DNA of 64,000 nucleotides from contig NZ_CP075691.1 of NCBI RefSeq assembly GCF_020026305.1, positions 4,216,001 to 4,280,000 of the forward strand. Direction: 5' to 3'. This DNA comes from Streptomyces sp. 135. GTDB lineage: Bacteria; Actinomycetota; Actinomycetes; Streptomycetales; Streptomycetaceae. Of this stretch, positions 58,534-64,000 are shown in pieces. The notes under the pieces were generated by a model. It searched no databases, had not been told where the DNA came from, and saw only the letters and a list, made by a program, of their open reading frames with translations. Both the position numbers and the translations under genes were made by a program. Positions within the stretch are counted from its first letter, which is position 1. Each line of letters begins with the position of its first letter.

Positions 58534-59259
58534 ATGACGACGGTCACCACGCGAACAGTCACGTATCCCGCCGACGGCCTCACGATGATCGGACACCTCG
58601 CGCTCCCCGCCGGCGCCGACCGCCGGCCCGCGGTCCTGATCGGCCCTGAGGGGCCTGGCCTGAACGACTTCCAGCGCCGCCGGGCCGACGCCCTCGCCGA
58701 ACTGGGCTACGTGGCGCTGGCCTTCGACATCAACGGCGGACGCTGGTTCACCGACCCGCAGGAGATGCTGGCTCATACGACTCCCCTGCTCGCCTCGCCC
58801 GACCGGATGCGGGACATCGGCCACGCGGCACTCGACGTGCTGCGCGCCGAACCACGGACCGACCCCGACCGGATCGCCGCCATCGGCTACGGCACCGGGG
58901 GCGCCATCGCGCTCGAACTCGGGCGCGACGGCGTCGACCTGCGCGCGATCGGGACGGTCAACGCGACGATCACGGGCCGGCCTGGCGAGGCGGCGCGCAT
59001 CCGCTGTCCGGTGTGGGCCGGGGTCGGGTCGGAGGACCCGATCATGTCGCCCGCGCAGCGAGAAGCCTTCGCCACCGAGATGCAGGACGCGGGCGTCGAC
59101 TGGCGTCTGGTGGTCTACGGCGGCGCCCTGCACGCCTTCCACCACCCGCCGGTCGACCAGACCGTGCTCCCCGGCGTCGGCTACCACGCACGTCACGCGC
59201 AGCGAGCCTGGAGCGACATCGTCGGCCTCCTCGCCGAGTGCCTTCCCGTGACGGAGTGA
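58534..59259 (+). CDS. Dienelactone-hydrolase-family protein without the usual nucleophile
   Basis: A 241-residue alpha/beta hydrolase. The fold pattern is clear: PAVLIGPEGPGLNDFQRRRADALAELGYVALAFDI, then IGYGTGGAIALEL, GSEDPIMS (Asp region) and GALHAFHHP (His). The nucleophile elbow is normally G-x-C/S-x-G; here it is GYGTG, with Gly120 in place of Cys or Ser. It may therefore be non-catalytic or use another residue. TACAGT at 58520, eight bases before ATG 58534, suggests a leaderless transcript. It stands alone, divergent from the DrrA gene. Confidence 0.88.
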   Translation: MTTVTTRTVTYPADGLTMIGHLALPAGADRRPAVLIGPEGPGLNDFQRRRADALAELGYVALAFDINGGRWFTDPQEMLAHTTPLLASPDRMRDIGHAALDVLRAEPRTDPDRIAAIGYGTGGAIALELGRDGVDLRAIGTVNATITGRPGEAARIRCPVWAGVGSEDPIMSPAQREAFATEMQDAGVDWRLVVYGGALHAFHHPPVDQTVLPGVGYHARHAQRAWSDIVGLLAECLPVTE

Positions 59260-59404
59260 GGCCACCGGGTGGCCGAGCCCGGTGCCCGTGAATCCGCGGG
59301 GGGATCGGCCTTCGCCGTCCGTGCGGACCTACTATCGGCGCCGCTCCCAGGCACCTGCCCGTACGGCTGCTCACACGTCTGCTCACTCGAAATAACCCCT
59401 TGCC

Positions 59405-59851
59405 GTGCTCCGCTTCGAGCCGGCGACGATCACGCAGATCGCCGAGCGGGTCGGCCTCGCGAAGGGGAGTTCCAGCTACCACGTGCGGCTGCTCGAACGG
59501 GCCGGCCTGGTGAAGGTGGTACGTACGCGGAAGGTCCGGGGGGTCACCGAGCGGTACTCCGCCATGGCCGCACGGTCGATCACCCTGCCGGACCCGGGGG
59601 CGGGGCAGCCGGATGTGTTGATGCGGCACGCGGTGGCCGACCTGGAGGCGGCGCCGGCGGAGGGCGAGCGGCACGTACGGATGGCGCATCTGCGGCTCAC
59701 CGATGAGCAGTTCACGGAGTCGGGGGCGCGGCTGGAGGCGCTGGCGGACGAGTACCGGGGGCTGTCCGACCCGTCGCTGCCGGATGCCTCCCTCGCCTTC
59801 GCGTTGTTCAGACCGGCGCCGCGCGAGCAGGCCGAGGCGGACTCCGAGTGA
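59405..59851 (+). CDS. ArsR-like winged-helix protein, N-terminally short
   Basis: A 148-residue protein. The winged helix core is ATITQIAERVGLAKGSSSYHVRLLERAGLVKVVRTRKVRGVTERYS, but the family's first helix (usually HPxRLxIL) is missing, as an in-frame TAA at 59393 lies just before GTG 59405. Either the gene has lost its 5' end or the start region evolved. The rest is an Asp/Glu-rich helical tail. It overlaps the MFS gene by four bases (GTGA), so it is probably its cognate repressor, if still functional. Confidence 0.7.
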   Translation: MLRFEPATITQIAERVGLAKGSSSYHVRLLERAGLVKVVRTRKVRGVTERYSAMAARSITLPDPGAGQPDVLMRHAVADLEAAPAEGERHVRMAHLRLTDEQFTESGARLEALADEYRGLSDPSLPDASLAFALFRPAPREQAEADSE

Positions 59852-61116
59852 CGCCGCCTGTCGAGAAGTTGCCTGCCGGCTTCGGACGGCTGTGGACCGC
59901 GCAGACGGTGTCCTCGTTCGGCGACGGGGTGACGCACGCCGCGCTGCCGCTGCTCGCGTTGACGTTGACGCGGGACCCGATGGCACTCGCCGTCATCACC
60001 GCCGCCGGCACGCTGCCGTGGCTGCTCTTCGGGGTGCTCGGCGGTGCGCTGGTGGACCGCTGGGATCGCCGGCGCACGATGTGGGTCACGGACGCGGCAC
60101 GTGCGGTGCTGCTCGCGATACCGGCGGCAGCGGCCGTGCTCGACGTGCTGAGCGTTCCCCTGCTCGCGGCCGTCGCCTTCCTGCTCGGTCTCGGCGGACT
60201 CTTCTTCGACACGGCCGCCACGGCCTACCTGCCGGATCTGCTCGGCCGCGACCCCGCGCTCCTTCAGCGCGCCAACTCCCGCCTGCGCGGCACGCAGACC
60301 GCCGCGTCCGGTTTCGCGGGGCCGCCCGCGGGCAGTGCGCTCCTCGCACTCGGGCGGGCGATTCCGCTGCTCGCCGACGCGGTGTCGTTCGCGCTCTCCG
60401 CCGCTCTCGTACGGTCGCTGCCCGCCGCGCCACGGCCCGTACCGCAGGCCCGCGAGTCGCTGCTTCGGCAGGCGCGGGCCGGGGCCTCGTACGTCTTGCG
60501 GGATCGGTTGCTGCTCGGGCTCGCGCTGCGTCCGGCGGTCGGGAACGTCGCCTTCCTCGCCGTGGAGACCGTACTCGCCCTCTTCGCGCACGATCGTCTC
60601 GGCATCGGCACCTTCGGCTTCGGCCTGCTCCTCACGGCGGAGGCCACCGGCGGTCTGCTCGGCGCGGGCATCGCCTCCTTCCTCGGCCGACGACTCGGCA
60701 CCGGCACCGCGCTGACCTGCACGGCCGCAGTCGAGGGACTCGCCATCCTGGGCCTTGCCGCCGCCCCGAACCCATACGTCGCCGGATTCGCGCTCGCCGT
60801 CTGCGGAGCGGGTATGGGCGCCACGATGGTGCTCGGGCCCTCCCTCCGGCAGACGATCGTCCCCGCCCACCTCATGGGCCGGGTCGCCTCCACCTCCCGC
60901 ATGCTCGCCATGTGCGCCGCCCCGTTCGGCGCCTTCCTCGGCGGCTGGCTGGCCACCGCCTACGACGTACGCACCCCGCTCTACGCCGCCGCAGGCCTCC
61001 TCCTCACCATGACCGCCGTCACGGCGACCACGACCAGCAACCGCCGGGTCGAAGCGGCGCTGCGTGGCGCTGCCTCGCCCGGCGGCCCACGTCACCCGGA
61101 ACCCGAGGTCCGATGA
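59848..61116 (+). CDS. MFS transporter
   Basis: A 422-residue protein with about 12 helices. The loop 2-3 motif is GGALVDRWDRRRTMWVTDAARAVLL, and FGRLWTAQTVSSFGDGVTHAALPLLALTLT starts the first helix, typical of the enterobactin/macrolide (DHA3) exporter group. It starts at GTG 59848 within the ArsR-like stop codon, so both are translated together. The substrate is unknown. The stop is 27 bases from the end of the convergent dnaB gene. Confidence 0.92.
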   Translation: MTPPVEKLPAGFGRLWTAQTVSSFGDGVTHAALPLLALTLTRDPMALAVITAAGTLPWLLFGVLGGALVDRWDRRRTMWVTDAARAVLLAIPAAAAVLDVLSVPLLAAVAFLLGLGGLFFDTAATAYLPDLLGRDPALLQRANSRLRGTQTAASGFAGPPAGSALLALGRAIPLLADAVSFALSAALVRSLPAAPRPVPQARESLLRQARAGASYVLRDRLLLGLALRPAVGNVAFLAVETVLALFAHDRLGIGTFGFGLLLTAEATGGLLGAGIASFLGRRLGTGTALTCTAAVEGLAILGLAAAPNPYVAGFALAVCGAGMGATMVLGPSLRQTIVPAHLMGRVASTSRMLAMCAAPFGAFLGGWLATAYDVRTPLYAAAGLLLTMTAVTATTTSNRRVEAALRGAASPGGPRHPEPEVR

Positions 61117-61143
61117 ACCGAACCGGCCCTTACCCGTCCTGGA

Positions 61144-62619
61144 TCAGGTCTGTGCCATGTCCACGAAACGCGAGTAGTGGCCCTGGAAGGCAACCGTGAT
61201 CGTCGCCGTCGGGCCGTTACGGTGCTTGCCGACGATGATGTCCGCCTCGCCCGCGCGGGGCGACTCCTTCTCGTACGCGTCCTCGCGGTGCAGCAGGATC
61301 ACCATGTCCGCGTCCTGCTCGATCGACCCGGATTCACGCAGGTCGGAGACCATGGGCTTCTTGTCCGTACGCTGCTCGGGGCCACGGTTCAGCTGCGAGA
61401 GCGCGATCACCGGCAGCTCCAACTCCTTGGCCAGCAGCTTCAGGTTTCGCGACATGTCCGAGACTTCCTGCTGCCGGCTCTCGGCCCGCTTGGAGCCGCC
61501 GGACTGCATCAGCTGGAGGTAGTCGATGACGACGAGCTTCAGGTCGTTGCGCTGCTTGAGGCGGCGGCACTTGGCGCGGATCTCCATCATCGACAGGTTC
61601 GGGGAGTCGTCGATGTAGAGGGGGGCGGCCGAGACGTCCGGCATGCGGCGGGCGAGCCGGGTCCAGTCCTCGTCCGTCATCGTGCCGGAACGCATGTGGT
61701 GCAACGCCACGCGCGCCTCGGCGGACAGCAGACGCATCGCGATCTCGTTGCGCCCCATTTCGAGGGAGAAGATCACGCTCGGCATGTTGTGCTTGATCGA
61801 ACAGGCCCGTGCGAAGTCCAGCGCCAACGTCGACTTACCCATGGCGGGACGGGCCGCGATGATGATCATCTGGCCGGGGTGCAGGCCGTTGGTGAGCTGG
61901 TCGAGGTCGGTGAAACCGGTCGGCACACCCGTCATCTCGCCCGACCGCGAGCCGATCGCCTCGATCTCGTCGAGGGCGCCTTCCATGATGTCACCGAGCG
62001 GGAGGTAGTCCTCGGTGGTGCGCTGCTCGGTGACCGCGTAGATCTCGGCCTGGGCGCTGTTGACGATCTCGTCGACGTCGCCGTCGGCCGCGTACCCCAT
62101 CTGGGTGATGCGGGTGCCGGCCTCGACGAGGCGGCGCAGCACCGCGCGCTCGTGGACGATCTCCGCGTAGTACTCGGCGTTCGCCGCGGTCGGGACCGTC
62201 TGGACGAGCGTGTGCAGATACGAGGCGCCGCCGACCTTGGTGATCTCGCCGCGCTTGGTGAGCTCGGCGGCGACCGTGATCGGGTCGGCCGGCTCGCCCT
62301 TGGCGTACAGGTCGAGGATCGAGGCGTAGATCGTCTCGTGCGCGGGCCGGTAGAAGTCGTGGCCCTTGAGGACCTCGACGACGTCGGCGATGGCGTCCTT
62401 GGAGAGCAGCATGCCGCCGAGCACCGACTGCTCGGCGTCGAGGTCCTGCGGGGGAACGCGTTCGAAGGAGGAGCCTCCGCCGTCCCAGCCGCCCTCGCGT
62501 CCGCGCTCGTGCTGCTCGTCGCGGCTTCGCCCTCCGTCGCGGCGCTGGCGGGAGACGGGCAGACGGTCACTGGGACCGCTGTCGGCCCAGGGGTCGTCCA
62601 AAGGCTCGGAGATACTCAC
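61144..62619 (-). CDS. dnaB: Replicative DNA helicase DnaB
   Basis: A 491-residue hexameric helicase. An Arg/Gly/Asp-rich N-terminus (about 1-45) precedes the N-terminal domain beginning VPPQDLDAEQSVLGGMLLSKDAIADVVEVL, and the RecA-type motor with Walker A ARPAMGKSTLALDFAR, Walker B KLVVIDYLQLM and the H4 region IALSQLNRGPEQRTDKKP. It unwinds DNA at the replication fork. GTG 62619 is chosen because GGAGGAGG lies about nine bases upstream and earlier codons do not look coding. No intein is present. Confidence 0.97.
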   Translation of the reverse strand: MSISEPLDDPWADSGPSDRLPVSRQRRDGGRSRDEQHERGREGGWDGGGSSFERVPPQDLDAEQSVLGGMLLSKDAIADVVEVLKGHDFYRPAHETIYASILDLYAKGEPADPITVAAELTKRGEITKVGGASYLHTLVQTVPTAANAEYYAEIVHERAVLRRLVEAGTRITQMGYAADGDVDEIVNSAQAEIYAVTEQRTTEDYLPLGDIMEGALDEIEAIGSRSGEMTGVPTGFTDLDQLTNGLHPGQMIIIAARPAMGKSTLALDFARACSIKHNMPSVIFSLEMGRNEIAMRLLSAEARVALHHMRSGTMTDEDWTRLARRMPDVSAAPLYIDDSPNLSMMEIRAKCRRLKQRNDLKLVVIDYLQLMQSGGSKRAESRQQEVSDMSRNLKLLAKELELPVIALSQLNRGPEQRTDKKPMVSDLRESGSIEQDADMVILLHREDAYEKESPRAGEADIIVGKHRNGPTATITVAFQGHYSRFVDMAQT

Positions 62620-63078
62620 CGGGCCACCTCCTCCCGTCCGCCGCGCGGACCTCGCCGTGCCCCATTTCCTACGGCACGACACTGACAAATCAGGGGGCCC
62701 AACTCCGGTTCTGACGCGTCGGTTTTCCTGGGTTTCCGAGGTCGTACGACGAGGCGGGCGCCGGACCACGGTAGGCCTGCGGGCACCGTCAGCCAATCTG
62801 GTTATCCACAGGCGGTGTGGATGACGGGCCCGATGCTGTGGAGAACCCCGTCAAACCTGTGCACGGCCCGGTGGACAGCCCTGTGAACAAGCCCTCAGCT
62901 ACCGTCGGACACCCGCTCTGACCTGCGCCTTTCCCGTCCACCGGCTGTGCAGAAGAAAAACTTTTCCCAGCGGACCAAGATCACGACAAACGGCGCGTCA
63001 AGCGGCGTCCAGCGGGCGTTCGAGTAAGGGTCTCAAGTGTCTTGCATCTCTTACCTGTGGAAGATTAGATTGGTGCCC
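62620..63078. other. dnaB-MATE intergenic region with DnaA boxes
   Basis: 459 bases without a gene. It contains the perfect DnaA box TTATCCACA (62802), and one-mismatch or relaxed boxes TGTGGATGA (62816), TGTGGAGAA (62837) and TGTGAACAA (62882). They lie 180-270 bases upstream of dnaB, where DnaA could influence dnaB transcription or be titrated. Confidence 0.65.
63042..63071 (+). promoter_or_regulatory. Promoter of the MATE transporter gene
   Basis: TTGCAT at 63042 and TAGATT at 63066 are separated by 18 bases. The predicted start point falls at or just before ATG 63079, so the transcript would be leaderless. Confidence 0.55.
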
Positions 63079-64000
63079 ATGACACAGGCTTCCGCCGCGC
63101 CCAAGGACGACCGCCAACGGTACGGCCGACACGACCGAGAGATCATCGCGCTCGCCGTCCCCGCCTTCGGCGCGCTGGTCGCCGAGCCCCTCTTCGTGAT
63201 GGCCGACAGCGCCATCGTGGGCCACCTCGGCACCGCGCAACTGGCCGGCCTCGGTGTCGCCTCGGGCCTCCTCACCACCGCGGTGAGCGTGTTCGTCTTC
63301 CTCGCCTACGCCACCACCGCCGCCGTCGCCCGCCGCGTCGGCGCCGACGACCTGTCGGCAGCCATCCGCCAAGGCATGGACGGCATCTGGCTCGCACTGC
63401 TGCTCGGCGCCGCGGTCATCGCTGTCGTCCTGCCCACGGCACCCGCACTCGTGGAGATGTTCGGCGCCTCGGACGCGGCGGCCGGATACGCGATCACGTA
63501 TCTGCGGATCTCCTCACTCGGCATCCCCGCCATGCTCGTCGTGCTCGCCGCCACCGGTGTACTGCGCGGCCTCCAGAACACCAGGACCCCGCTCTACGTA
63601 GCCATCGGCGGCTTTGTCGCCAACGGCGTCCTCAACGTCGGCCTCGTCTACGGCGCCGACCTGGGCATCGCCGGCTCCGCCTGGGGCACCGTCGTCGCCC
63701 AATGCGGCATGGCAGCGGTCTACCTCTTCGTCGTCGTCCGCGGTGCCAGACGCCACGGCGCCTCACTGCGCCCCGACGCCGCCGGGATCAGGGCCTGCGC
63801 CCAGGCGGGGGTCCCGCTCCTGGTCCGCACGCTCTCCCTGCGGGCCATCTTGATGATCGCGACCGCGGTGGCCGCACGCATCGGTGACGCCGAGGTGGCC
63901 GCCCACCAGATCATTCTCGCCCTGTGGAGTTTTCTGGCCTTCGCGCTGGACGCCATCGCCATCGCCGGGCAGGCGATCATCGCCCGTTACCTCGGCGCCA
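63079..64000 (+). CDS. MATE-family efflux transporter (DinF-like), 3' part missing
   Basis: The window ends after 307 codons of an open frame. About eight membrane helices are visible, with REIIALAVPAFGALVAEPLFVMADSAIVGHLGTAQLAGLGVA at the N-terminus, and YLRISSLGIPAMLVVLAATGVLRGLQNTRTPLYVAIGGFVANGVLNVGLVY in the centre, typical of DinF-type MATE exporters that swap Na+ or H+ for drugs. It begins at ATG 63079, divergent from dnaB. Confidence 0.93.
   Translation, partial: MTQASAAPKDDRQRYGRHDREIIALAVPAFGALVAEPLFVMADSAIVGHLGTAQLAGLGVASGLLTTAVSVFVFLAYATTAAVARRVGADDLSAAIRQGMDGIWLALLLGAAVIAVVLPTAPALVEMFGASDAAAGYAITYLRISSLGIPAMLVVLAATGVLRGLQNTRTPLYVAIGGFVANGVLNVGLVYGADLGIAGSAWGTVVAQCGMAAVYLFVVVRGARRHGASLRPDAAGIRACAQAGVPLLVRTLSLRAILMIATAVAARIGDAEVAAHQIILALWSFLAFALDAIAIAGQAIIARYLGA

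Overview
The window is high-GC actinobacterial DNA and looks like the core of a Streptomyces chromosome. Signs of this are the GTG/TTG starts, the SsgR/SsgA sporulation pair, a Rex-type operator in front of a bd oxidase operon, and a copper/DyP-peroxidase operon known from S. lividans. Several ParB-binding (parS) sites and groups of DnaA boxes, together with dnaB near the right end, suggest that the replication origin lies not far away, probably beyond the right edge. This is inferred from remembered S. coelicolor gene order, not shown by the sequence.

Left part (1-24.6 kb): the end of an aminopeptidase P gene and an anti-sigma-like ATPase gene; then a membrane protein gene and a five-gene copper operon (ycnI-like, sco, PCuAC/ecuC, copCD, dtpA). 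After a 17-bp tandem repeat come pheA, an AT-richer gap packed with DnaA boxes, serS and an overlapping HAD phosphatase. A repeat-filled intergenic region and tRNA-Ser(GCU) follow. A four-gene ABC export operon lies divergent to an operon of an M24 peptidase, an EphD-like hydrolase/SDR fusion and a MerR regulator. A second DnaA-box group precedes kptA. Then come an F420-type oxidoreductase, another HAD phosphatase and an M23 peptidase.

Middle (24.6-45.6 kb): a GAF-GAF histidine kinase, the cydA-cydB-cydDC respiratory operon (with cydDC split by an apparent frameshift) behind a perfect Rex operator, hisC, a LacI regulator, a metallophosphatase, thiC with a TPP riboswitch, a YibE/F membrane protein, ssgR-ssgA, and several small membrane or cupin genes.

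Right part (45.6-64 kb): mostly accessory single genes and regulator/effector pairs. They include LysR, NUDIX, a flavohemoglobin with a long disordered N-terminus, GNAT proteins, a GlcG/HbpS-like protein, an MFS pump with divergent MarR, a beta-lactamase-fold hydrolase, a DrrAB-type ABC pair with its own MerR, a dienelactone-hydrolase-like protein lacking the usual nucleophile, and a shortened ArsR protein coupled to an MFS pump. dnaB and a MATE-family transporter, cut by the window end, close the region.

The most notable non-genic signals are four perfect or near-perfect parS palindromes plus one degenerate copy (two of them contain the start codon of a gene), three intergenic DnaA-box groups, a perfect 30-bp palindrome built around parS, and two repeat arrays. 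No prophage, insertion sequence or CRISPR array was seen.
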